Source of the DNA: Salipiger abyssi
Lineage (GTDB): Bacteria; Pseudomonadota; Alphaproteobacteria; Rhodobacterales; Rhodobacteraceae
NCBI RefSeq assembly: GCF_001975705.1
Contig: NZ_CP015093.1
Coordinates: forward strand, 2,046,001 to 2,110,000
Reading direction: 5' to 3'
Length of the DNA: 64,000 bases
In this document: positions 50,216 through 60,557 of the stretch, piece by piece
Layout: each line of letters starts with the position of its first letter
How positions within the stretch are numbered: the stretch's first letter is position 1
Position numbers and translations under genes: made by a program
Notes under the pieces: model-generated
Database searches by the model: none
Seen by the model: the letters and a program-made list of their open reading frames with translations, nothing else
Told to the model about the DNA's origin: nothing

Positions 50216-51246
50216 CAGGAAGAGCTGGGCTCGCTGTCGTCGATCTCGACCTCGAACTCGCCGGCCTTGATCGCGGCCTCCTTCTCGGCCACCAGATCCA
50301 GCGCCTCCTGCGGCACCTTGCCCTCGAAGGTCCCGAGCGGCGCCAGCGAACAGCCGCCTTCCTTCATGAAGCTGTAGAGCCCGTAATTCTCGGCCTCGAA
50401 ACTGCCCTCGGCGATCTTCACCAGTGCCGCCTGAAGCGTCGGCTCGAAATGCCAGATCGCCGAGGCGACCACGGTGTCCGGATAATCCGCCTGCGTGTCG
50501 ATCACATTGCCGATGGCGAGGATGCCCTTCTCCTGCGCCGCGTCCGACACCCCGAACCGTTCGGCATAAAGCAGATCGGCGCCGTTCTCGATCATCGCAA
50601 AGGCGGTTTCCTTGGCCTTGGGCGGGTCGAACCACGAGCCGATAAAGCTCACCTGGAATTCCGCGTCGGGCTTCACCTCTTTCACGCCGGCCATGAAGGC
50701 ATGCATCAGCCGGTTGACCTCTGGAATCGGGAAGCCGCCGACCATGCCGATATTGCCGGTCTCGGTCATCGCGCCTGCGATGATGCCCGAGAGATAAGAG
50801 GCATCCTGGATGTAATTGTCGAAGACCGCGAGGTTGGGATAGGCCGGGTCCGGCATGAAGGAAGAGCCCAGCAAGAAGGCGGTGTCGGGATAATCCAGCA
50901 CCACCTCGCGCGCCTCCTGCTCGACACCGAAGATCTCGCCGACGATCAGCTTCACGCCGCTCTCGGCATATTCGCGCATGACGCGGGGGTAATCGGTGTT
51001 CGCGGTGTTCTCGCTGAACGTATAGGTGATCTGCCCCTCCGCCTTGGCGGCCTCGGCGGCCTTGTGGATCCGGCTCACCCATTGTTGCTCGACGGGCACC
51101 GTATAGATGCCGGCGACCGAGATCGGCTCCTGCGCAAAAAGCCGCGCGGGCAGAAAGCCGCCCCCGGTCGCGGCGGCGAGCCCGGCGGAGCCCATCAGCA
51201 TCCGTCGGCGGGTGAGATGGGCGAGAAGCGAGCGTCTGTCGGTCAT
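50215..51246 (-). CDS. BMP family ABC transporter substrate-binding protein
   Basis: 343 residues from ATG 51246. The N-terminus has twin arginines (LTRRRMLMGSAGLAAATGGG), a Tat-type signal peptide. The mature protein has the BMP/PnrA fold: YTVPVEQQWVSRIHKAAEAA, IGMVGGFPIPEVNRLMHAF and GADLLYAERFGVSDAAQEKG. BMP proteins of this group bind nucleosides or purines in the periplasm. First gene of a five-gene operon ending with codA. A RutR-like box lies 36-51 bp upstream. Confidence 0.9.
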   Translation of the reverse strand: MTDRRSLLAHLTRRRMLMGSAGLAAATGGGFLPARLFAQEPISVAGIYTVPVEQQWVSRIHKAAEAAKAEGQITYTFSENTANTDYPRVMREYAESGVKLIVGEIFGVEQEAREVVLDYPDTAFLLGSSFMPDPAYPNLAVFDNYIQDASYLSGIIAGAMTETGNIGMVGGFPIPEVNRLMHAFMAGVKEVKPDAEFQVSFIGSWFDPPKAKETAFAMIENGADLLYAERFGVSDAAQEKGILAIGNVIDTQADYPDTVVASAIWHFEPTLQAALVKIAEGSFEAENYGLYSFMKEGGCSLAPLGTFEGKVPQEALDLVAEKEAAIKAGEFEVEIDDSEPSSS

Positions 51247-51281
51247 GTGAGCGGTATCCCCTGTTGGCGTGTGGTTAATTT

Positions 51282-51297
51282 TTGACCAAACGGTAAG
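51282..51297. promoter_or_regulatory. RutR-like box before the purine ABC operon
   Basis: TTGACCAAACGGTAAG matches the palindromic RutR consensus TTGACCANNTGGTCAA at 11 of 14 fixed positions: the left half is perfect, the right half partly degenerate. Next to it is a GGTCAA/TTAACC pair at 51273-51287 (minus strand reads GGTCAAAAATTAACC). RutR-type TetR regulators sense uracil or other nucleobases, which fits the downstream genes. No rutR gene is in the window. Confidence 0.5.
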
Positions 51298-51399
51298 GGA
51301 AGCGGCGCCATCCGCAAAGAAAGAAACGCATCCGCCCGCGTTTTGCGCCCATCGCGCAGGCAGGGCCGGGCGCGGCGCCCAAAAACCGGGCGCCCGCCC

Positions 51400-51421
51400 C
51401 TTCATCTTTCTTCAAATACTC
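51400..51421 (-). repeat. GTATTT..AAAGATGAA motif, single copy
   Basis: On the minus strand this reads GAGTATTTGAAGAAAGATGAAG, matching the copies at 10623 and 28824. It lies between deoC and the ABC operon, oriented with transcription of the flanking minus-strand genes. Confidence 0.6.
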
Positions 51422-51435
51422 GAAAAAATCCGGCC

Positions 51436-52431
51436 TCAGCCAAGCGCGTGCCGCCAGGAGGCGGAATAGGCGCCGGTCACACGATGTTCGAGCTGCCGCT
51501 CGATATCGCCGAGCAGGCTGGAGGCGCCGAAGCGGAAGAGATCGGGCCGCAGCCAGCGGTCCCCCAGCTCTTCCTTGATCAGCGCCAGATAATTCAGCGA
51601 ATCCTTGGCCTTGGAGATCCCGCCCGCCGGCTTGTAGCCGACACGATAGCCCGTCGCCTCGTAATAGTCGCGGATCGCCCGGATCATCACGAGGCTCACC
51701 GGCAGCGTGGCGTTGACGCTTTCCTTGCCGGTCGAGGTCTTGATGAAATCGGCGCCGGCCATCATGCAGACCAGCGAGGCGCGCGCGACGTTCTGCAACG
51801 TGCCGAGCTCGCCGGTGGCGAGGATCGCCTTCACATGCGCCTCGCCGCAGGCGGCGCGGAACTGCCGCATCTCGTCATAAAGCCCCTGCCAGTCGCCGGT
51901 CAGCACCAGCCGCCGGGAAATCACGATGTCGATCTCGCGCGCGCCGGCCTTCACGCTCTCGCCGATCTCGGCAAGCCGCAGCGGGAAGGGCGACAGCCCC
52001 GCCGGAAAGCCGGTGGAGACGGCGGCCACCGGGATGCCGGAGCCGTCCAGCGCCGCCACCGCTGGGGCGATCATGTCGTGATAGACGCAGACCGCGCCCA
52101 CGGTCAGATCCGGCAGCCCCAGCGCGTCGAGCAGATCGGCGCGCACCGGCCGTTTCGCCTTGGCGCAGAGCCGCGCGACGCGGCCCGGCGTGTCGTCGCC
52201 CGAGAGCGTCGTCAGGTCGATGCAGGAGATCGCGCGGGCCAGCCAGGCGGCCTGGAAGTCCTTCTTGACGCTGCGCCGTCCGGGCAGGGTCGCGGCGCGG
52301 CGCTCGATGGCCGAGCGGTTGGCGCGGGCGCGCAGCACCCAGTCCATGTCGAGCGCCATGCCGGGATTGCGCGGCTCCATGGCCTGCGGCAGATGGGTGA
52401 CGCTGCGGGGCGCTTCGGTGGTCTCGGCCAT
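51436..52431 (-). CDS. deoC: Deoxyribose-phosphate aldolase
   Basis: 331 residues from ATG 52431. Class I aldolase barrel: CIDLTTLSGDDTP near residue 70, VCVYHDMIAP, GAREIDIVISR with the essential Asp, and FIKTSTGKESVNATL with the Schiff-base Lys; a second conserved Lys lies in GYKPAGGISK. It is the longer eukaryote-like DeoC with about 60 extra N-terminal residues. It splits deoxyribose 5-phosphate into glyceraldehyde 3-phosphate and acetaldehyde, using sugars from imported deoxynucleosides. Its neighbours support a nucleoside-use cluster. Confidence 0.94.
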   Translation of the reverse strand: MAETTEAPRSVTHLPQAMEPRNPGMALDMDWVLRARANRSAIERRAATLPGRRSVKKDFQAAWLARAISCIDLTTLSGDDTPGRVARLCAKAKRPVRADLLDALGLPDLTVGAVCVYHDMIAPAVAALDGSGIPVAAVSTGFPAGLSPFPLRLAEIGESVKAGAREIDIVISRRLVLTGDWQGLYDEMRQFRAACGEAHVKAILATGELGTLQNVARASLVCMMAGADFIKTSTGKESVNATLPVSLVMIRAIRDYYEATGYRVGYKPAGGISKAKDSLNYLALIKEELGDRWLRPDLFRFGASSLLGDIERQLEHRVTGAYSASWRHALG

Positions 52432-52496
52432 ATCGTATCCTCCGGAAAAGACGGTGGCACTTCCCCCGCCCGCAGGCAAGAGAGGCCGTCGCGGCA

Positions 52497-53174
52497 TCAG
52501 CGGATGCGGTTGGAGATCCAGCGCAGCAGCGGGTTCTTCTGCGGGCGCAGAAGCTCCAGATGCAGAATGCGCGGGCGCGGCGCATCCGACCAGATCAGCT
52601 CCGAGGCCTCGAAGACGCGCTTGTTGAACTGCGGCGGGAAGACGTAGAAATCCACATCCGAGCGCCACAGCACCTCACGGAAAGACGGCTGGTCGATGCC
52701 CATTCCGCTCGCCGCGAATGTCTCGGCCCAGTCGCGGAAGAACGCCTGTACGCGCTCGGTCTTGCGATAGAGCAGCACGCCGGTGTTGATCTCGGGGAAG
52801 GTCTCGGGCAGGTCGAGCGCGATCTTTTTCAGATGTCGGGGCCGGTGCCAGAGGATCACCTGCGCGCCGCACATCTCGTATTTGCGCAGCAGATCGAAGA
52901 GCGAGGCCAGATCCGCCCGCACGATGGTGTCGTTGTCGAGAAACAGCGTCTCGTCATAGGGGCTGTCGCCCAGCACGTTCACCTTGGGCCGTTTCAGCCC
53001 CTCGGGGATGTAGAACGCCTGATCGAAGCCGCTGGTATCGTCGCCCTCTTTGCACCAGATCGCGGTGCCGAGCGCCGGGTTCGAGCGTTTGACGCTGGCC
53101 GCCGAGCGCCGTGCCACCTCCACATGGTCGCGGCCCCAGGCCACATAGACCACCCCGCGCGATGTCTGCGCCAT
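52497..53174 (-). CDS. GT-A fold glycosyltransferase (nucleotide-diphospho-sugar transferase-like)
   Basis: 225 residues; ATG 53174 is preceded by GGAGGGTGACGAG. A GT-A fold is suggested by the N-terminal GVVYVAWGRDHVEVARRS strand, the YDETLFLDNDTIVRADL motif (DND in place of DxD, near residue 80) and INTGVLLYRKTERVQAFFRD. Proteins like this transfer sugars onto lipids or glycans. The acceptor is unknown, and the adjacent genes (deoC, tyrB) are unrelated. Confidence 0.75.
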   Translation of the reverse strand: MAQTSRGVVYVAWGRDHVEVARRSAASVKRSNPALGTAIWCKEGDDTSGFDQAFYIPEGLKRPKVNVLGDSPYDETLFLDNDTIVRADLASLFDLLRKYEMCGAQVILWHRPRHLKKIALDLPETFPEINTGVLLYRKTERVQAFFRDWAETFAASGMGIDQPSFREVLWRSDVDFYVFPPQFNKRVFEASELIWSDAPRPRILHLELLRPQKNPLLRWISNRIR

Positions 53175-53239
53175 CTCGTCACCCTCCATTGCAGTGTCCG
53201 GCATACGCGCGCCGCCTCCGCCTGTAAATCGCGGTGGGC

Positions 53240-53260
53240 CGTCTTCTCTTTCCAAATACG
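53240..53260 (-). repeat. GTATTT..AAAGAGAAGA motif, left member of a facing pair
   Basis: On the minus strand it reads CGTATTTGGAAAGAGAAGACG. With the opposite copy at 53358-53378 it brackets about 100 bp between the glycosyltransferase and tyrB genes. Confidence 0.6.
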
Positions 53261-53357
53261 CATGCTGCGGCATCGGTCGCAGGCCAGGGCTGTCCGAGCG
53301 GCGCTCTTGCAGAGCACGGCCCAAGGCCGTGCCACGGCGCTGCGCACCGGAAAGGGC

Positions 53358-53378
53358 GTATTTTCAAAGAGAAGAAGG
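53358..53378 (+). repeat. GTATTT..AAAGAGAAGA motif, right member of a facing pair
   Basis: GTATTTTCAAAGAGAAGAAGG, identical at 18 of the first 20 positions to the copy at 5617. The preceding bases AAGGGC are also the same at both places. Confidence 0.6.
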
Positions 53379-53426
53379 CAGGGGCGTGGCGCCGGTATCC
53401 AGCCATCGGGATACCGGCGAGGGGGA

Positions 53427-54611
53427 TCAGATCCCCGATTTCACGATCGCCTCGGCGAGGATCGGCACGGAGCTCTTGTTGAGTCCGGCGATGTTCAGCC
53501 GCGAGTCGCCGACCATGTAGATGCCGTGATCGCGGCGCAGCGTCTCGACCTGCTCGGGCGAGGCGCCGAGCCGCGAGAACATGCCGCGATGCTGCGCGAT
53601 GAAGCCGAAGCGATCCGAGCCCGACAGCCGTTGCAGCTCGGCGGCGAGCTGCTCGCGCAGGCCCAGCATCGAGTTGCGCACCTCTTCCAGCTCTGCCGCC
53701 CAGTCGGCGCGCAGCGCCGGGTCGGTCAGCACCATGGTCACCAGCCGCGCGCCGTAATCGGGCGGGAAGGAATAGTTCTGCCGGTTGAGATAGTTCAGCG
53801 TGCCCTGGTTGAGCTTCTGCGCGCCGGCATCGTTGCTGACCGCCATCAAGAGGCCGGTGCGTTCGCGGTAGATGCCGAAATTCTTCGAGCAGCTCGCCGC
53901 GATCAGGCATTCCGGCACCGAAGATGCCACGAGACGGACGCCGGCGGCATCCTCTTCCAGCCCGTCGCCAAAGCCCTGATAGGCGATGTCGATCATCGGA
54001 GTGGCGCCGGTCTTGAGCAGCAGATCAACCACCGCCTGCCATTGCGACAGGTTGAGGTTGGCGCCGGTGGGGTTGTGGCAGCAGCCATGCAGCAGCACCA
54101 CATCGCCTTTGCCCGCCTGCGCGAGATCGGCCATCATGCCGTCGAAATCCACCGCCCGCGTCTCGTTGTCGAAATAGCGGTAGGGGGTGAAGGGGATGCC
54201 CATATGCTTGAGGATCGACAGGTGGTTGGGCCAGGTCGGATCCGAGACATAGACCTTGCCCGAGGGGCTCGCCATGCGGACCAGATCGAAGGCCTGACGC
54301 ACCGCGCCGGTGCCACCCGGGGTCGCGGCGGCGGCCACGTTGGCGCGCGGCACCGCATCGCCCAGCACCAGCGCGATCATCGCGTCGGAAAAGCCGGGAT
54401 CGCCGGCGAGGCCGGTATAGGCTTTCGTGGTCTCGGCCTCCCAGAGCTGCTTTTCCGCCGTCTTGACGGCGCGCATGATCGGGGTGTTGCCGCTGGCATC
54501 CTTGTAGACGCCGACGCCAAGGTCGATCTTCTGCTCGCGCGGATCCTCGCGGTAGAGCTGCATCAGGGCCAGAATTTTGTCGGCAGGTTGCTCTTTGAGG
54601 TTCTCGAACAT
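53427..54611 (-). CDS. tyrB: Aspartate/aromatic aminotransferase
   Basis: 394 residues from ATG 54611 (MFENLKEQPADKILALMQLY). Class I PLP enzyme of the AspC/TyrB subgroup: IDLGVGVYKDASGNTPIM, HGCCHNPTGANL, MIDIAYQGFGDGLEEDA and the Schiff-base Lys in SCSKNFGIYRERTG; the late SRLNIAGL holds the substrate-carboxylate Arg. It interconverts aspartate, phenylalanine or tyrosine with their oxo acids. It overlaps sseA by 1 bp. Substrate preference between Asp and aromatic cannot be read from sequence alone. Confidence 0.92.
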   Translation of the reverse strand: MFENLKEQPADKILALMQLYREDPREQKIDLGVGVYKDASGNTPIMRAVKTAEKQLWEAETTKAYTGLAGDPGFSDAMIALVLGDAVPRANVAAAATPGGTGAVRQAFDLVRMASPSGKVYVSDPTWPNHLSILKHMGIPFTPYRYFDNETRAVDFDGMMADLAQAGKGDVVLLHGCCHNPTGANLNLSQWQAVVDLLLKTGATPMIDIAYQGFGDGLEEDAAGVRLVASSVPECLIAASCSKNFGIYRERTGLLMAVSNDAGAQKLNQGTLNYLNRQNYSFPPDYGARLVTMVLTDPALRADWAAELEEVRNSMLGLREQLAAELQRLSGSDRFGFIAQHRGMFSRLGASPEQVETLRRDHGIYMVGDSRLNIAGLNKSSVPILAEAIVKSGI

Positions 54612-55468
54612 CAGTCCTCTCCGGTGGCGACGGGCAGGGTGGGGAACTGCCCCCACTCGCTCCACGACCCGTCATACAGGGAATGGTCGGTCTTGCCCAT
54701 GCGGGTCAGGGCAAGGTTGAGCACGGCGGCGGTCACGCCCGACCCGCAGGAGGTGATCGCCGGTTTCGACAGATCGACCCCCGCCGCCTCGAAGACCGCG
54801 CGCAGACCCTCGGGGTCTTTCAGCGTGCCGTCGGCATTCATCAGCGTCTGGAAGGGCACGTTCCTGGCGCCGGGAATATGGCCCGAGCGCAGACCCGGGC
54901 GCGGCTCGGCCACTTCGCCGCGAAAGCGCTCGGCGGCGCGGGCGTCGATGATCTCGGTATCGCGCAGCTTGGCGGCGGAGGAGACCTGCGTCACGTCCTT
55001 CACCATCTGGTTTTGGCGGCGCACGGTCATGTGGCGGTCGCGGATCACCGGCGGCAGATCCTCGGTCTCGCGGCCCTCGGCCTGCCATTTCGGCAGCCCG
55101 CCGTCGAGCACGGCGATATCGTTCTGCCCCATCAGCTTGAACAGCCACCAGACCCGCGCGGCGGAATAGATGCCCTGGCTGTCATACACCACGATCTGAT
55201 GGCCGTCGCCGACGCCGAGTGCCCGCATGCGCGACATGAACTTCTCGACCGGCGGCACCATATGCGGCAGCTCGGAGCGGTGGTCGCTCACATCGTCGAT
55301 GTCGAAGAACCGCGCACCGGGAATATGCGCCGCGTCGTATTCCGCCCTGGCGTTGCGGTCGGAGCCCGGCAGGAACATGCTCGCATCGAGAACGCGCAGG
55401 TCGGGGTCCTTGAGATGCCTGGCGAGCCAGTCGGTCGACACCAGAAGCTTGGGATCGTCGTGGGACAT
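54611..55468 (-). CDS. sseA: 3-mercaptopyruvate sulfurtransferase
   Basis: 285 residues, two rhodanese domains (about 5-140 inactive, 165-283 active). The catalytic Cys lies in AITSCGSGVTAAVLNLAL; the CGSGVTA loop is the mark of mercaptopyruvate rather than thiosulfate specificity. It moves sulfur from 3-mercaptopyruvate to thiol or cyanide acceptors, releasing pyruvate. Coupled to the aminotransferase, which can make mercaptopyruvate from cysteine: together they form a plausible cysteine-degradation pair. Confidence 0.94.
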   Translation of the reverse strand: MSHDDPKLLVSTDWLARHLKDPDLRVLDASMFLPGSDRNARAEYDAAHIPGARFFDIDDVSDHRSELPHMVPPVEKFMSRMRALGVGDGHQIVVYDSQGIYSAARVWWLFKLMGQNDIAVLDGGLPKWQAEGRETEDLPPVIRDRHMTVRRQNQMVKDVTQVSSAAKLRDTEIIDARAAERFRGEVAEPRPGLRSGHIPGARNVPFQTLMNADGTLKDPEGLRAVFEAAGVDLSKPAITSCGSGVTAAVLNLALTRMGKTDHSLYDGSWSEWGQFPTLPVATGED

Positions 55469-55554
55469 GAGGTCTTCCCCGGGCAGTCACTATCCGCCCG
55501 TCTCTAGTCCGCATGGGGCCGCAAGACAAGGGCGCGTCGGGGAAGGCGCGGGAC

Positions 55555-56028
55555 TCAGCCGCGTTCCTTGAGCAGGCGCTGCTTCTGGCGGTTCCAGTCG
55601 CGTTTCGCCTCGGTCTCGCGCTTGTCGACGGTCTTCTTGCCCTTGGCGATGCCGACCTTCAGCTTGGCGATGCCCTTGTGGTTGAAATAGAGCACCAGCG
55701 GCACGACGGTCATGCCCTTGCGCTGGGTCTCGTTCCACAGCCGCGCCAGCTCTTTCTTTGACACCAGAAGCTTGCGGCGGCGGCGCTCCTCATGGCCGAA
55801 CATGGCGCGCTCGTAGGGGGCGATATAGCTGTTGACCAGCCACAGCTCGCCATTCTCCACCGCCGCATAGCTTTCGGCGATATTGGCGGTGTTCTCGCGC
55901 AGCGATTTCACCTCGGACCCGCTGAGCACGATGCCGCATTCGAGATCGTCCTCGATTGCGTAATCGAAACGCGCGCGCCGGTTCTCGGCGATCACCTTGT
56001 AATTCGGGTCTGTCTTCGGTTTGGCCAT
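55555..56028 (-). CDS. smpB: SsrA-binding protein
   Basis: 157 residues from ATG 56028 ([20 protein letters not shown]). The OB-like core shows [20 protein letters not shown] and the C-terminal [20 protein letters not shown] tail that mimics a codon-anticodon helix. SmpB carries tmRNA to stalled ribosomes. An alternative ATG lies 9 bp upstream. No ssrA gene is in the window. Divergent from the helicase gene. Confidence 0.97.
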   Translation of the reverse strand: MAKPKTDPNYKVIAENRRARFDYAIEDDLECGIVLSGSEVKSLRENTANIAESYAAVENGELWLVNSYIAPYERAMFGHEERRRRKLLVSKKELARLWNETQRKGMTVVPLVLYFNHKGIAKLKVGIAKGKKTVDKRETEAKRDWNRQKQRLLKERG

Positions 56029-56247
56029 TGCGTGCATGTAATCGCTGACAGCCCGCCTGTCCATAACGGGCGGGCCGCGTCCGGGCGTGATATTTGTGCC
56101 CGGCAGGCCGCGAAACCCGGTGGCTCAGACCAATTCGGCCATATACAGCGGCCGCCGTTCGCGTTAGGAGAGCGCTTTCCCACCTGTCCGGTGACAGCAA
56201 AGCGGTGCGAGGCGCCGCGGACAGGCCCCACGCAGATCGGTTTCCAG

Positions 56248-58338
<2,091 letters not shown>

Positions 58339-58408
58339 CGGCGCGCAGAGGTCTTGACCGGTAACGTCTGAGCGTTTCCCTAGGCGCGGAATCAAGGCGC
58401 ACCGCGCC

Positions 58409-58590
58409 GCCGCGCCATCGCCGGCCCGTTCGGGCGGGCTGGCGATTTGGTGACATCAGCGTAACGTGTCGAGATCCTTCGGACTTGGCCAGGATAAAGT
58501 AAGAGGTTCAGAGGTCAGATCGCCACCCCACGGGCCGGCGATGGCGCGGCTACCCGACCGTGGCGCGTAAGGTGGGCAATTTGCCCACCG
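58409..58590 (-). repeat. MITE-like element, copy 2 (inverted)
   Basis: The core 58409-58550 is the opposite-strand counterpart of 45044-45184: the same 20-bp terminal inverted repeats and matching internal words CTCTGAACCTCT, GGCCAAGTCCGAA, ATCTCGACACG and GTCACCAAATCGCCAGCCCG (one-base changes). The palindrome GGTGGGCAATTTGCCCACC at 58571-58589 corresponds to the flank of copy 1. It sits between the helicase and uraH, with no coding capacity. Confidence 0.75.
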
Positions 58591-58600
58591 TTCCGGCACC

Positions 58601-58960
58601 CTAACTCCCCCGATAGGTCGAATACCCATAGGCCGAGAGCAGCAGCGGCACATGGTAATGCGCCTCCGGATCCGAGATGCCAAAGCGCAGCGGGATCTGG
58701 TCGAGAAACAGCGGCTCCACCCCCGCCTGGGCACTGGCGCGCAGATAGTCGCCGGCAAAGAACACCAGCTCATAGGTGCCGGGCGCGAATTTCTCCTTCG
58801 GCAGGATCGGCGTGTCGGTGCGCCCGTCCTCGTTGGTCTCGGTCTCGGCGATCTTGCGATGAGAATTGCCCGAGAGCCGGTAAAGCGCGATCTTCACGCC
58901 CTTGGCGGGCACCCCGCGTGCGGTGTCGAGCACATGGGTCGTCAGGTAGCCCTCGGCCAT
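58601..58960 (-). CDS. uraH: 5-hydroxyisourate hydrolase (transthyretin-like)
   Basis: 119 residues from ATG 58960 preceded by GGAGCAAGA. N-terminal [20 protein letters not shown] with the active-site His, and the C-terminal family signature YRGS at the very end (GYSTYRGS). It hydrolyses 5-hydroxyisourate, the uricase product, to OHCU (2-oxo-4-hydroxy-4-carboxy-5-ureidoimidazoline). The next step enzyme, UraD, is the C-terminal half of the divergent gene. About 130 bp separate the two starts. Confidence 0.95.
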   Translation of the reverse strand: MAEGYLTTHVLDTARGVPAKGVKIALYRLSGNSHRKIAETETNEDGRTDTPILPKEKFAPGTYELVFFAGDYLRASAQAGVEPLFLDQIPLRFGISDPEAHYHVPLLLSAYGYSTYRGS

Positions 58961-59093
58961 TTCTCTTGCTCCTTTTTTCGGCGACGCTAATAAAAGCGGC
59001 AATTCTGCGCGCGGACTGCCGCCCTTTGCGGTTCCGTCCCGACTAGAGCGCGATTATCCGAAGATGACAACGACCCAAGGCAGGAGCGGCCCC

Positions 59094-60518
59094 ATGCAGC
59101 GTTATCCCCGCAACATGATCGGATACGGGGCGGACCGCCCGGATGCGCAATGGCCCGGCGGCGCGAAGATCGCGGTGCAGTTCGTGCTGAATTACGAAGA
59201 GGGCGGCGAGAACAACATCCTGCACGGCGATGCCGCCTCCGAGGCGTTCCTGTCGGATATTCCCGGCGCCGCGCAATGGCCCGGCCAGCGGCACTGGAAC
59301 ATGGAATCAATCTATGAATACGGCGCCCGCGCCGGGTTCTGGCGGCTGCACCGGCTTTTCACCGGGCGCGATGTGCCGCTGACGATCTACGGCGTCGCCA
59401 CCGCGCTGGCGCGCAATCCCGAGCAGGTCGAGGCGATGAAGGATGCCGGCTGGGAGATCGCCAGCCACGGGCTGAAATGGGTCGAGCACAAGGACATGCC
59501 CGAGGACGAGGAGCGCGCCGCCATCGCCGAGGCGATCCGCCTGCACACGGAGGTGGTGGGCGAGGCGCCGCGCGGCTGGTACACCGGGCGCTGCTCGGAC
59601 AACACCGTGCGGCTCGCCGCCGAAACCGGGCAATTCGCCTATGTCTCCGACACCTATGACGACGATCTGCCCTATTGGCTGGAGCTGGACGGGCGCCAGC
59701 AGCTCATCATTCCCTATACGCTGGAGGCCAACGACATGCGCTTCTCGGTCAGCCCCGGCTGGATCGAGGGCGAGCAGTTCTTTACCTATCTGAAGGACAG
59801 CTTCGATACGCTCTATGCCGAAGGGGCAGAGGGCAAGGCGGCAATGATGTCCGTGGGGCTGCATAACCGTCTGATCGGGCGGCCCGGCAAGATCGCCGGG
59901 CTGACACGCTTTCTCGACTATATCGCCGGGTTCGAGGGGGTGTGGACGCCGCGCCGCATCGACATCGCGGACCACTGGGCCCGCGTGCATCCCGCCCCGG
60001 CCGCCGTGCCGGGGCCTCGCCCCTCGCAGATGGACCGGGAAAGCTTCGTGCAGGCCTTCGGCGAGATCGTCGAACATTCGCCCTGGGTCGCCGACCGCGC
60101 CTGGGATCTGGAACTCGGCCCCGCGCATGACCGCCCGGCGGGGCTTGCCAATGCGCTGGCGCGGGTGCTGCGCAGCGCCTCGCCTGACGAGCGCATGGGC
60201 GTGCTCAAAGCCCACCCCGACCTTGCGGGCAAGCTCGCGGCAGCGAAGCAGCTGACCGAGGACAGCAGCGCCGAGCAGGCCAGCGCCGGGCTCGATGCGC
60301 TGACCGACGCGGAACGCGCCCGCTTTACCGAACTCAATACCACGTATATGGAGAAGCACGGATTTCCCTTCATCATTGCCGTGCGCGATCACGACAAGGC
60401 CAGTATCCTGAGCGCGTTCGAGCGCCGCATTGCCAATGATACCGACACGGAATTCGCCGAGGCCTGCCGCCAGGTCGAACGCATTGCGCGCCTGCGGCTG
60501 GACCAGATCCTGACATAA
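59094..60518 (+). CDS. puuE-uraD: Bifunctional allantoinase PuuE / OHCU decarboxylase UraD
   Basis: 474 residues. ATG 59094 (MQRYPRNMIGYGADRPDAQW) has AGGAG 11 bp upstream; another ATG 30 bp earlier lacks one. Residues about 1-305 are PuuE, a polysaccharide-deacetylase-fold allantoinase (VQFVLNYEEGGENNILHGDA, EIASHGLKWVEHKDM). After a Pro-rich linker, residues about 315-474 are UraD (FGEIVEHSPWVADRAW, LKAHPDLAGKLA, KHGFPFIIAVRDHDK). UraD makes S-allantoin from OHCU and PuuE opens it to allantoate, so the fusion joins two consecutive steps. Confidence 0.93.
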   Translation: MQRYPRNMIGYGADRPDAQWPGGAKIAVQFVLNYEEGGENNILHGDAASEAFLSDIPGAAQWPGQRHWNMESIYEYGARAGFWRLHRLFTGRDVPLTIYGVATALARNPEQVEAMKDAGWEIASHGLKWVEHKDMPEDEERAAIAEAIRLHTEVVGEAPRGWYTGRCSDNTVRLAAETGQFAYVSDTYDDDLPYWLELDGRQQLIIPYTLEANDMRFSVSPGWIEGEQFFTYLKDSFDTLYAEGAEGKAAMMSVGLHNRLIGRPGKIAGLTRFLDYIAGFEGVWTPRRIDIADHWARVHPAPAAVPGPRPSQMDRESFVQAFGEIVEHSPWVADRAWDLELGPAHDRPAGLANALARVLRSASPDERMGVLKAHPDLAGKLAAAKQLTEDSSAEQASAGLDALTDAERARFTELNTTYMEKHGFPFIIAVRDHDKASILSAFERRIANDTDTEFAEACRQVERIARLRLDQILT

Positions 60519-60557
60519 CCTGGCGCGGACCGGTCGCGCTGCAACAAGAGGCCAAGA

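Noticed and set aside
55792..56247. N-terminal extension of the DEAD-box helicase
   Set aside because: It overlaps smpB on the opposite strand and has no family similarity; the ATG at 56248 gives the normal Q-motif start.
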